From Streptosporangiaceae bacterium (GTDB taxonomy: Bacteria; Actinomycetota; Actinomycetes; Streptosporangiales; Streptosporangiaceae), in NCBI GenBank assembly GCA_030041135.1, contig JASHOL010000468.1, positions 1 to 32,847 of the forward strand: a DNA stretch of 32,847 nt. The letters are read 5' to 3'. The notes below the pieces were generated by a model. That model was not told the DNA's origin, did no database searches, and saw nothing but the letters and a program-made list of their open reading frames with translations. Below, piece after piece: positions 20,566 through 28,774 of the stretch. How positions within the stretch are numbered: the first letter of the stretch is position 1; every line of letters begins with the position of its first letter. Both the position numbers and the translations under genes were made by a program.

Positions 20566-20604
20566 TAGGACCGCTCGTAGAGGCGGTCAAGAGCTTGCCG
20601 CACC

Positions 20605-20990
20605 GTGATCGAAAAGTTTCGGCGCTACGCGAAAGCGGCACCGAGGTACTGCCAGGAGGGCGACATGCTCCCATCTGAGTCTGATTTGTGCCGGCAGTAC
20701 TCCGTCAGCCGCACCGTGCTCAGGCAGGCACTCGGCGAGCTCGAGGACGACAGGCTGATCCACAAGGTCAAGGGCAAGGGCACCTTCGTAACCGGCCGCC
20801 CGCTCACACCAGTTTCGTCAAGCACTCGCTGGGCTCGCTGACGCCGTTCGCCGGGTCATACGGTCCTGGTGGGCATGCGGACCGTCCGCAACGTCGCGCG
20901 CGACACCGCACTTGACGCTGGCCCCGACCTGACCGACGAGCAGCGCGCGATCCTGGTCGTGCACCGCTGGGAGAAGCGCTTTCACGTCGG
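20605..20990 (+). pseudogene. Decayed GntR-family regulator (wHTH intact, effector domain frameshifted)
   Basis: 20605-20841 encodes LPSESDLCRQYSVSRTVLRQALGELEDDRLIHKVKGKGTFVTGR then stops. Regulator-like sequence HTSFVKHSLGSLTPFAGSYGPGGH continues in another frame. No complete effector-binding domain follows. Right boundary uncertain. Confidence 0.6.
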
Positions 20991-21037
20991 CTGACCGCGA
21001 GGTCACTCCAGTGGCTGCAGTGAGATGACGTCGGGTT

Positions 21038-21086
21038 CGCCGCCAGCCGCCAGCCGCCAGCCGCCGGCCGCCGGCCGCGCCGGCGG
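21038..21086. repeat. Short GC-rich 7-bp tandem repeat (GCCGCCA/GCCGCCG)
   Basis: cgccgccagccgccagccgccagccgccggccgccggccgcgccggcgg, in noncoding sequence between the GntR remnant and the SDR gene. Confidence 0.7.
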
Positions 21087-21332
21087 CTCGGTCGAACTGG
21101 TCAAAGCGGCCGATGCGCCCACGGCCTAGCCTCGGACGTCAGGCACCCACCACCCGCTTCCTTTAGGCACACATCAGCCGCGGCACCCTTCGCCAACTCC
21201 CCGCAAAGGCTGGCCCGTCGCGGGCCAGTGGGCCGTCGCGGACCACGCCGCGCAGTCGTGCGGCCGTGGCCATGCCCGGTCCCCTTCCGCGATGGGTGAT
21301 TCGGATTCTCCCTGGACGCGTGGCCACGCGGG

Positions 21333-22079
21333 TCAGGGCAGTGGCCGCAGGCCGGCTGCCCCGAGCAAGTAAGCATTCTGCTCGGGATCTGGACCCGCGG
21401 CCAGGCCGGTGACGGCGTGCCCGACCTGCGCTGGCGTGAGCGGCGGGCCGCCGGCGCGACGGGCAGCGCCGTCGCCTTCCGTCGCGGCGTAAGCCCGGGC
21501 GAACACGGCGCCGAGCGCGGTCGCGGGGGTCAGCTGCGGGAGCAGCGATACGAACCGGATGCCGAGCTTTGCCCGTGCCGATTCCTCGGCGGCGTACGCA
21601 GTCAGCCAGCGGATGGCCGACTTGGCCCCGGAGTAGCCGCCCGACAGGGGCGAGCCGAAGAGCGCTGCCCCGCTGGAGAGGGCGACAACCGTACTTCCCG
21701 GCTCGAGCGGAGCCAGCAGCGCTTCGCGCGTCCAGTTGAATGCATGCTGGACATCGACATCCCAGTTCCGGCTGAACGTCTGCCAGGTGTACTGCTGCAG
21801 CGGCCGCGGCAACGGCGTGGCGCCGGCATTCAGCACGAGCACGCCTGGGTGGTACTTGTCGATGAGTTCGCCCGCCGCCACTGGGTCGGCCGCATCGGCC
21901 ACCGCTGCGGTGAACGACTCACCCAGCTCGGCACGCAACTCGTCCAGCGCGTCTCGATTTCTGGCGACCCCGACCACCTGCGCGCCTGCCTCGCTTAGCG
22001 CCGTGGCAATGCCACGGCCGAAGCCGCGGCTAGCGCCAGTGACAACTGCCGTCACACCCGCTAGGTCACTATCTGACAT
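21333..22079 (-). CDS. Short-chain dehydrogenase/reductase family protein
   Basis: TAVVTGASRGFGRGIATALSEAGAQVVGVAR...VLVLNAGATPL...VVALSSGAALFGSPLSGGYSGAKSAIRWL (TGxxxGxG, NAG, YxxxK). Confidence 0.92.
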   Translation of the reverse strand: MSDSDLAGVTAVVTGASRGFGRGIATALSEAGAQVVGVARNRDALDELRAELGESFTAAVADAADPVAAGELIDKYHPGVLVLNAGATPLPRPLQQYTWQTFSRNWDVDVQHAFNWTREALLAPLEPGSTVVALSSGAALFGSPLSGGYSGAKSAIRWLTAYAAEESARAKLGIRFVSLLPQLTPATALGAVFARAYAATEGDGAARRAGGPPLTPAQVGHAVTGLAAGPDPEQNAYLLGAAGLRPLP

Positions 22080-22380
22080 GACACTCCCTCCGTAATGCGC
22101 CTCGGCCCGGCTGCCGGGTCCGGCGGTCTGCCCAGACCGCTTGGGTCCGCGCGAGTCCCCTGGCCCGGCCGCGGGGATGCGTGGCTGATCACGATGACTT
22201 CCAGTGTGGATCGGCGCGGGAGAGCCAAGGCAGTGCCTGGCACATCAGTCAGGCGTGGGGTTTGCAACCTGTGAGCGTGTACTTTGCACAGGCCCGCCGT
22301 GGCCGCCTTGCCCCGGCCGCCGCCTGGCAGGCGCCGGGAGCCTGATTGACGGTCCGTCGGCGGGCCGGCAGACTCGGCGC

Positions 22381-22680
22381 ATGACGGAGTGGATCTACTT
22401 CATCCATGTCTCGCGAGCGGACTTCGCCGCGACCATGACCGCCGAGGAGCAGGCGGTGTGGGCGGAGCACTTCGAGAGATTGAAGACGATGCATGCTGCG
22501 GGGGACCTGATCCTTGCCGGACCGACGCTCGGCACCATCAACACGGGGCTGGTGATCTTTGAAGCCGCCGACGAAGAGACCGCTCGGCAGGTCATGGCCG
22601 AGGACCCGGTCATTCGCGGCGGCCATGGCCGCGGGGAGTTGCGTCCGTTCCGGGTGTCGCTCCTGCGTGGGAGGGACTGA
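22381..22680 (+). CDS. YciI-like domain protein
   Basis: MTEWIYFIHVSRADFAATMTAEEQAVWAEHFERLKTMHAAGDLILAGPTLGTINTGLVIFEAADEETARQVMAEDPVIRGG, a YciI-type ferredoxin-like fold pattern. Confidence 0.82.
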   Translation: MTEWIYFIHVSRADFAATMTAEEQAVWAEHFERLKTMHAAGDLILAGPTLGTINTGLVIFEAADEETARQVMAEDPVIRGGHGRGELRPFRVSLLRGRD

Positions 22681-22701
22681 GCTGACCGACCGGAGTGGAA
22701 C

Positions 22702-23205
22702 TCATCGGCCGGCGGCGACCGCGAAGGAGATCCACACATCGGGCGGAAGCCCCGGCTGGCCCGGCACCGGGCGGCGCTCCTCGCTCCACGCATCACCGGC
22801 GATCTCGGTCGCGACACGACGCCAGAAGCGCACGGCCGCCGGGTTGTTGTCCTGGAACGCAACTTCCCATTCGCCAGGATGGTGGCCGACCACCTCCCGA
22901 ACCGTACGCAAGCCGATCCCGGTTCGGCGCACCGCGCGGACGACGAAGAACCCGCTCAGCACGCGAACCTGGCTGGCCAGCCCGCGGACGACAGCCAGGC
23001 CGACCGGCCGGTCGTCGATCATGAGCAGGTACGCCTCCCAATCTGGGTCCGCGAATGCGGCCTGGAGCCTTTCACTGCGGAAGGTGCCGTCGGGACTGGG
23101 TAGCTGGCCACCGAACTCGGACATGTCGTGACGGAACATCAGCCACAGCCGTTCGAGCACGGGCTGATCGGTCGGGCTGGCCAGCCGAACCGAGACGTCA
23201 GGCAC
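22702..23205 (-). CDS. GNAT-family acetyltransferase
   Basis: GTG at 23205: MPDVSVRLASPTDQPVLERLWLMFRHDMSEFGG...YLLMIDDRPVGLAVVRGL...LSGFFVVRAVRRTGIGLRTVREVV...EVAFQDNNPAAVRFWRRV. Confidence 0.85.
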   Translation of the reverse strand: MPDVSVRLASPTDQPVLERLWLMFRHDMSEFGGQLPSPDGTFRSERLQAAFADPDWEAYLLMIDDRPVGLAVVRGLASQVRVLSGFFVVRAVRRTGIGLRTVREVVGHHPGEWEVAFQDNNPAAVRFWRRVATEIAGDAWSEERRPVPGQPGLPPDVWISFAVAAGR

Positions 23206-23348
23206 GACGCTCTCCTTGTCTGCCAGGCTGCACGCAGGACCAGCGCCGGCCGCGAAGCGCGCCAACCTCATCTGCGTCCTGGCCCGCCCTGAGCTGCGCT
23301 AGTCCGGCGTGGCGCGGAATGACGCGCAACCGGCTGGGGCGGGTGAGC

Positions 23349-25148
23349 TCACTCGGTCCACTCCTGCTCGGTATTGCTGGCGCAGGTCGCGATGCCGGCG
23401 GGGGACTCGTTCGTGGCGGGACTGTCCGCGTTGAGGCACAGGCTCGACGGCATTGCCGCAAGGTCGATCGTGGCCCCGTCCGTGTTCCAGACCTGGGCGT
23501 CGGACCCGGTGCAGGTCTCGATGACGACATCCCCGCCGCTGGCGACGGATTTGGTGGTCAGGCACAGGCCAGACTCCTCGTTAACGAACTCATAGCCGGC
23601 TCCGTCCTTCGCCTCCCGCCAGTCCTGATACCAGGAGGAGTTGCAATTGGCCACGTCGACCTGGGCAGTGTTTACGTGGTTCATGGCGTTGAGGCAGAGG
23701 TCGTGCGTCTCGTTCTTGACCGTGAAATAGGTCACGGTGGTTGGTGAAGGGCTGGGGCTGGCCGGCCGACTGGACGCGGGCGGCGCGCTCGGCGAGACTG
23801 ACGGGTCGCCCTCCGTTGCGTTACCCGGGCTGGTGGGTGCAGGGCGGGCCCGGGAACGGTGGGCGGGTGAAGGGCTGGAACGGGCCGAGGTGACGTTCTC
23901 AGAAGGACGGGCGCTCGCCGTGGGAGCGGGCAGTTTGAGGCTGCTCTGGCCCTGGCTACCTGCAGGCGCGTGGGTGACGAGGATGATGCCACCGACGACG
24001 CCGCCGGCCAGCAACAGCGACGTGACCGCGGCGACAGCAACTCGTCGGCTGCCGAGAGTGCGCAGCCCGCGTCTTCCCGGCAGCCGGACCTTCAAGCCCG
24101 TAGGCGGCTGAAGGCCGGTCGATGCATCCCAGCTCGGATGTAGATCCGTGCGCCGGCTACCGACAAGGCGCGGCGCACCTTTCTCCGCTGGCAGCGGGAC
24201 CTGCAAGTCGGCCTGCGGTTGCCGACCGGTTTGTGGCTCCAAGCTGGGGTTCGGGTCCTCGGGGGAGTTAGGCCGGAGCAGCTGCGATACCGGCTGGGGC
24301 ACCGGCCATTGGCCGGGGACCTGGCGCAGGCTCGCGCGAGCCTCCTCGATCGTCGCGCGCTCGCTCGGGTCGCGGCGCAGCAGCCCGGTGATGGCCACCG
24401 CCAAGCTCGGGTCGCAATGTGGGACGGGCAAGTCCTCGAACAAGATGGCACGCAGGGTGGCAGCGGAGCTGTCCCGGTTGAACGCGCCGTGCCCCTCGGC
24501 GGCGTGATACAGCGTCGCGCCGAGTGACCACAGGTCCACGGCGGGCGTGATCGGCCCGCCGTTGAACAGCTCGGGTGCAATGTATGCCTGGGTGCCCAGG
24601 ACGATCCCGGCTTTGGTCAGCCTCGGGTCCCCGACGGTGTGCGCGATCCCGAAGTCGGACAGCTTCGCGCGGCCGTCGGCCGTGATCATGATGTTCTCGG
24701 GCTTGACGTCCCGGTGCACGATGCCAAGCGCGTGCGCGGCCGCCAGGGCGTCAAGCACCTGCAGGCCGTAGCGGACCACCGTCGCGGCGGGCATCGGCCC
24801 GTCCCGCGCGATCAGCTGGCCGAGGGTGTTGCCTTCCACAAATTCCATGACGAGGTATATGGGGTCCTGCGCGGTATTGGCGGGAACGACCTCGTAGAGC
24901 GCGACCGCGTTGGGATGCTGAATGCGCGCGGCGCTGCGCGCCTCCTGAAGCGCGCGCTGCTCGTGGGTCTGCACGTCCGCGTGGGTGAGTCCCGCCGCTG
25001 GGCGCAGTTCCTTCATCGCCACCATGCGGCCGAGTAGCTCGTCGGCCGCCAGCCAGACCGTCCCCATCCCGCCGCTGCCGAGTTCGCGCACCAGACGGTA
25101 CCGTCCCGCTACCAGCCGACGCGGCGTTCTAGCCTCGCTGTCCGACAC
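23349..25148 (-). CDS. Transmembrane Ser/Thr protein kinase with C-terminal ricin-type beta-trefoil lectin domain
   Basis: GTG at 25148. Kinase motifs GSGGMGTVW, HRDVKPENIMI, SDFGIAHTVG. TM segment VAAVTSLLLAGGVVGGIILV, Ser/Pro-rich linker, then repeats LCLNAMNHVNTAQVDVANCNSSWYQDW, LCLTTKSVASGGDVVIETCTGSDAQVWN, LCLNADSPATNESPAGIATCASNTEQEWTE. Confidence 0.9.
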   Translation of the reverse strand: MSDSEARTPRRLVAGRYRLVRELGSGGMGTVWLAADELLGRMVAMKELRPAAGLTHADVQTHEQRALQEARSAARIQHPNAVALYEVVPANTAQDPIYLVMEFVEGNTLGQLIARDGPMPAATVVRYGLQVLDALAAAHALGIVHRDVKPENIMITADGRAKLSDFGIAHTVGDPRLTKAGIVLGTQAYIAPELFNGGPITPAVDLWSLGATLYHAAEGHGAFNRDSSAATLRAILFEDLPVPHCDPSLAVAITGLLRRDPSERATIEEARASLRQVPGQWPVPQPVSQLLRPNSPEDPNPSLEPQTGRQPQADLQVPLPAEKGAPRLVGSRRTDLHPSWDASTGLQPPTGLKVRLPGRRGLRTLGSRRVAVAAVTSLLLAGGVVGGIILVTHAPAGSQGQSSLKLPAPTASARPSENVTSARSSPSPAHRSRARPAPTSPGNATEGDPSVSPSAPPASSRPASPSPSPTTVTYFTVKNETHDLCLNAMNHVNTAQVDVANCNSSWYQDWREAKDGAGYEFVNEESGLCLTTKSVASGGDVVIETCTGSDAQVWNTDGATIDLAAMPSSLCLNADSPATNESPAGIATCASNTEQEWTE

Positions 25149-25386
25149 CGATCCCCGTCCTTGCTGATCTTCTAGCGCCACGAGCCCACAGCAGCCTATG
25201 ACCAAAACGCTTGATCTATCAGGAAAGGAGTAAAGGCTTGGTTGCGATAACGGGATTAGTGCAGGATCTGCCCGGATGGGCCAGAGTCCGCCAGTCGTGG
25301 AGTTTCCGCTGGTCGCCGCGAGCACAGCTGGTGGTGCCCTGCGGGAACTCGGCGCGTTCCCGCAGGACGCTGAACCGGTCGGCGGA

Positions 25387-27183
25387 TCAGCCGAAGCCGA
25401 AACCTCCGACCTGGAACGAGATGGTCTGCGTCAGCAACAGCCCCGTGATCGTCACCGTGTATGAGCCAGGTGCCAGTCCCGCGGTGTCGACGGTGACGGT
25501 GACGGTGCCGTTGCCGTCCGGACCGCCGACGTTGAGCGACTGCGGCGAGGACAGGGACAATCCGCTGAGCGTGGCCGTCACGTCATCCCAGGTCTGTCCA
25601 GGCACCGTGGAGGCCGGGTTGGCGTACGGGCCGCTCGTCACCCCGTACTGCCCGGGAAGCGGCGGATACACGCCGAAGCCGTCCAGGATCGTGGTGCCGT
25701 TCGGAGTACGGCCTGGAATGAAGCCGTGCCCGGTGACCGTCACCGTCTGACCGTTAGCCACGTGAAAGGCGGACTCGCTGATATGAGATTCCAGCCGGTT
25801 CAGGTCGCGCTGCGCGATCCGACTCGGCTGGAACGGTCCGTGCTGCCTGTCGATCTGCCTGACCAGGGCGGGCACGAACGCGGGCGCGTAGATGGTGCCC
25901 CAGCCCGCGGCGATGCTGTAACCGGGCCCGGTCGAGTAGCCGGTCACGCCGTAAGCGCTGTCGGTATAGCCGGCCGGGACATCGATGATGCCGGCCGCCG
26001 CCCCACGCGGTCCGATCGCCGCCAGAGCCGGGTTCACCGTACCGAGATCGGCACCGCGTAGCTGCGTGGCCAGCGCGAGGACGCCCGCGAAGGTGGGCGA
26101 CGCCTGCGACGTCCCGTCAGAAGCATCCATCGAGATGTCGGGGAAGGCGCGGCCGGTGACGCCGCGCAGCGCCGGGATGCCTCGCTGCCACCACGGCTTG
26201 GGGTACACCGTGGAAATTCCGGCGCTCTCCGCGTCGGAGTCATTGTTCGGTGCGGTCCACAGCGCATCCGGGGCGGTGCGTCCGGTCGGAGTGGCCAGAC
26301 CCGGGTTCGGGATCGTGCCACCAACCGCGGTGACCCACGGGCTGTCGACGGGGTGACCTGCGGTGAGGCCGATCGGCGGCGTGCACTGGCCGGTGTCGCC
26401 GAGCACCGGTGGGTCGGTCGGGCCGCAGTCTCCGGCAGCGAAGCTCACCGGGATGTTGTGCGCGGCGGCGTCGAGGAAGGCCGGGTCTAGCGAGTGGATG
26501 GCCGCCTGCTGGGTGGCGGTCGGGTTCGTGGGGTCGTTGATGAAGTCGTTCTCGCCGTCACCCAGGCTTACCGTGATGACGTCCGCAAGGTGCTCGTTGG
26601 CGATCATCTCGATGGCCTGAGCTACCTGCGGCCACCCCTGCATGCCGATGGTTTCCGGCACCGGCGGGCTGACGAAGATGATGTTCGCGTACGGCGCCAT
26701 GGAGTGGATCGCCTCGGCGTCGAGCCGGTCTTCCCCTGGGCTGCACTCGACCTGGCAGGTCGCGGACGGGTTGGTCGGCGCCGGGAGCGCCATCTGGGTG
26801 ATGTTCGCCGGGGGCAGGTCCATGTCCGCGTCGTAAGACGCCATTGACGCGTCAAGGCCAGGGTCGGGGTTGGTAACGATGTAAGCCACGGTCACGCAGG
26901 CGCCGTCGATCCCCTGCTTCCAGAGGTTGTTGACGCCGTAGTCGATGATGTCCTCCTGCGCGGTCGGATCCGGGAAGCGCAGTCTGAGTGACTGCCCCGC
27001 GGCGACCTTCGCCTCGATCGCGTTATATGTCGCGGTCGTAGCCGCGATGCGCGCGGAGGGCGGTGGAACGCCCTGGCACTGGCCGGCTGGTGCAGGAGCG
27101 CTTGCGAGCGCCGGACCTGCGAGCGCGGTACCGGCAACTAATAAAGTGCCAGCACCAGCGATAAGAAGGGCTCTAGCGAACAT
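25387..27183 (-). CDS. Secreted S53 (sedolisin-like) peptidase with C-terminal beta-sandwich region
   Basis: Signal peptide MFARALLIAGAGTLLVAGTALAGPALA. Candidate E..D pair in GEDRLDAEAIHSMAPYANI, Asp in SFAAGDCGP, Ser in DGTSQASPTFAGVLAL. C-terminal HVANGQTVTVTGHGF...GTVTVTVDTAGLAPGSYTVTITG. Confidence 0.8.
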   Translation of the reverse strand: MFARALLIAGAGTLLVAGTALAGPALASAPAPAGQCQGVPPPSARIAATTATYNAIEAKVAAGQSLRLRFPDPTAQEDIIDYGVNNLWKQGIDGACVTVAYIVTNPDPGLDASMASYDADMDLPPANITQMALPAPTNPSATCQVECSPGEDRLDAEAIHSMAPYANIIFVSPPVPETIGMQGWPQVAQAIEMIANEHLADVITVSLGDGENDFINDPTNPTATQQAAIHSLDPAFLDAAAHNIPVSFAAGDCGPTDPPVLGDTGQCTPPIGLTAGHPVDSPWVTAVGGTIPNPGLATPTGRTAPDALWTAPNNDSDAESAGISTVYPKPWWQRGIPALRGVTGRAFPDISMDASDGTSQASPTFAGVLALATQLRGADLGTVNPALAAIGPRGAAAGIIDVPAGYTDSAYGVTGYSTGPGYSIAAGWGTIYAPAFVPALVRQIDRQHGPFQPSRIAQRDLNRLESHISESAFHVANGQTVTVTGHGFIPGRTPNGTTILDGFGVYPPLPGQYGVTSGPYANPASTVPGQTWDDVTATLSGLSLSSPQSLNVGGPDGNGTVTVTVDTAGLAPGSYTVTITGLLLTQTISFQVGGFGFG

Positions 27184-27390
27184 GTTGCGGCCTCCGGGAT
27201 CAGAGCTGCCTGCCACGGCGCGGCTTTGCCGTGGAGCGACCCACTAAGGACGCTAGGCCAGCGTCCGATTCGCGGCAAGACGTGGCAGCCCGGTGCTTCC
27301 GCTCCCACTGAGCAATGGAGTCTCATTTGCGGTGTTGTTCGACTCCGCACAATCCCGGCCGAAACCGAACGTGTTGTTCATGCCGCTCTC

Positions 27391-28095
27391 TTACGCGAGC
27401 CGCCAGGCCAGGAGCCCTTCGGGCGCCGCAGCAGGTGCGAAGCCGGCCCCGACCAGCTCCCGCTCGATCACGTCCCGTGCTGGCCGGTACGAGTAGGCGC
27501 GGTCTTCATCCTCGCTGATGATCTTGTCACCCTGGCTGATCCGGTAGACGAAGCGAGCCAGGCTCGCCTCGTCGTCCGACTCAAGGATCTCCGACAGCAA
27601 CGTATAGGTGTGCCGGCCCACCTGGCGCGAGTCCAGCTCCTGCAGCGGACGCCGCGTCGGCGGGCCGCCCTCCCGCCAGGTGAACACAAGCAGGCCGGCC
27701 GGCTCGAGCTGGGCCGCCAGCACCGGCCACAGGCGCTTGCGATAGTCGGGCTCGAGCGAATACAGCACGTTGATCATGACCACGGCCTCGACCGGCTCGT
27801 CCAGGTCTACGCTCAGCGCGTCGCAGGGCAGCACGGTTACGCGCTTGAGCAACTCGGGGTGCGAGCAGAGCCGCGATAGCAGCACTCCGCGCATGCCGGC
27901 CGAAGGCTCGAGCGCGAAGATCTCGGCCGGTGTCCAGTCGGCCAGCGAGATCGTGATCAACCCGGTCCCGGCGCCGATGTCCAGGATGCTCCGCCTGACC
28001 CCGGCCACGAGCGGGGGCAGCTTCTCGCGGATCTCCGGCACGTGCGCGTTCTCGTGCGTCAGGTCGTAGAACGGAAGGGAAGCGAAGTCAGTCAT
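27391..28095 (-). CDS. Class I SAM-dependent methyltransferase
   Basis: ATG at 28095: MTDFASLPFYDLTHENAHVPEIREKLPPLVAGVRRSILDIGAGTGLITISLADWTPAEIFALEPSAGMRGVLLSR (motif I DIGAGTG, acidic motif II). Confidence 0.88.
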   Translation of the reverse strand: MTDFASLPFYDLTHENAHVPEIREKLPPLVAGVRRSILDIGAGTGLITISLADWTPAEIFALEPSAGMRGVLLSRLCSHPELLKRVTVLPCDALSVDLDEPVEAVVMINVLYSLEPDYRKRLWPVLAAQLEPAGLLVFTWREGGPPTRRPLQELDSRQVGRHTYTLLSEILESDDEASLARFVYRISQGDKIISEDEDRAYSYRPARDVIERELVGAGFAPAAAPEGLLAWRLA

Positions 28096-28302
28096 GCCGG
28101 GCACTATTCCAGAGCCCTGGCCCGGACCGCACCCGACCGCTTTCGCACTGCCATCCCGACAAATCACCGCGCGCTCGCGTGGCTGGGCGCCGCCGGAAAT
28201 CTCGGGCGTTGTCTCGTCACGGCGTCTGCCGATCGTCTTACCGGTAGAGGCGCCGACGGCCCCGGAGCGGGTTCCGCCCGGAATTACGCATCGTGATCCC
28301 TG

Positions 28303-28395
28303 GCCAAAGCCCACGCCGAGATCGAGATCGGCGACTCGGTCGTGATCGTCAAGGATGGTGTACGGGACTGGCCGGCGCGCGGCGGCCGGCAGTAG
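28303..28395 (+). pseudogene. VOC/glyoxalase-superfamily remnant (C-terminal fragment)
   Basis: Short open frame AKAHAEIEIGDSVVIVKDGVRDWPARGGRQ*. HAEIEIGDSVVIV resembles the VOC (PhnB-like) 'HAELRIGDSVVM' motif. No N-terminal half seen upstream. Confidence 0.4.
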
Positions 28396-28414
28396 GTCAA
28401 GGAGGAGGCAACCG

Positions 28415-28774
28415 ATGAAGTACGTGCTGCTGTTCGTCGAAACCGAGGAATTTTCCCGCAGATTCGACGGCATGGACGCGATCGAGCGTGAACGTGCCCT
28501 GGCCCTGGTCAACGACTGGTTCGCCACGCACGCCGACAAGCTGGGTGGCGGCGGCAAGCTGCAGGCCGCGGAGACGGCGACGACGGTGCGACTCGACCGG
28601 GGCGAGCCGCTCATCACTGACGGCCCGTTCGTGGAGGGCAAGGAGGTAGTCAGCGGGTACGCGGAGATTGACGTCGCCGATCTGGATGAGGCCCTGCGCA
28701 TGGTCAGGACCTGGCCGGGCTGCCCGGTCGTCGAGATTCGCCCCCTGCAGCTCGAGATGCTGCCTACGGGATGA
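28415..28774 (+). CDS. YCII/DGPF-domain protein
   Basis: SD GGAGGAGG at 28401. MKYVLLFVETEEFSRRFDGMDAIERERALALVNDWFATHADKLGGGGKLQAAETATTVRLDRGEPLITDGPFVEGKEVVSGYAEIDVADLDEALRMV contains the DGPF signature. Confidence 0.9.
   Translation: MKYVLLFVETEEFSRRFDGMDAIERERALALVNDWFATHADKLGGGGKLQAAETATTVRLDRGEPLITDGPFVEGKEVVSGYAEIDVADLDEALRMVRTWPGCPVVEIRPLQLEMLPTG

Noticed and set aside
21038-21086. Possible CRISPR-like or functional repeat array
   Set aside because: Only a degenerate 7-bp GC microsatellite with no spacers and no cas genes in the window.
25490-25512. GACGGTGACGGTGACGGT repeat
   Set aside because: Lies within the S53 peptidase coding sequence and simply encodes a TVTVTV beta strand.
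28096-28701. N-terminal extension of the 436-aa methyltransferase ORF
   Set aside because: Covers noncoding sequence and antisense to the DGPF gene; the conserved MTase begins at ATG 28095.
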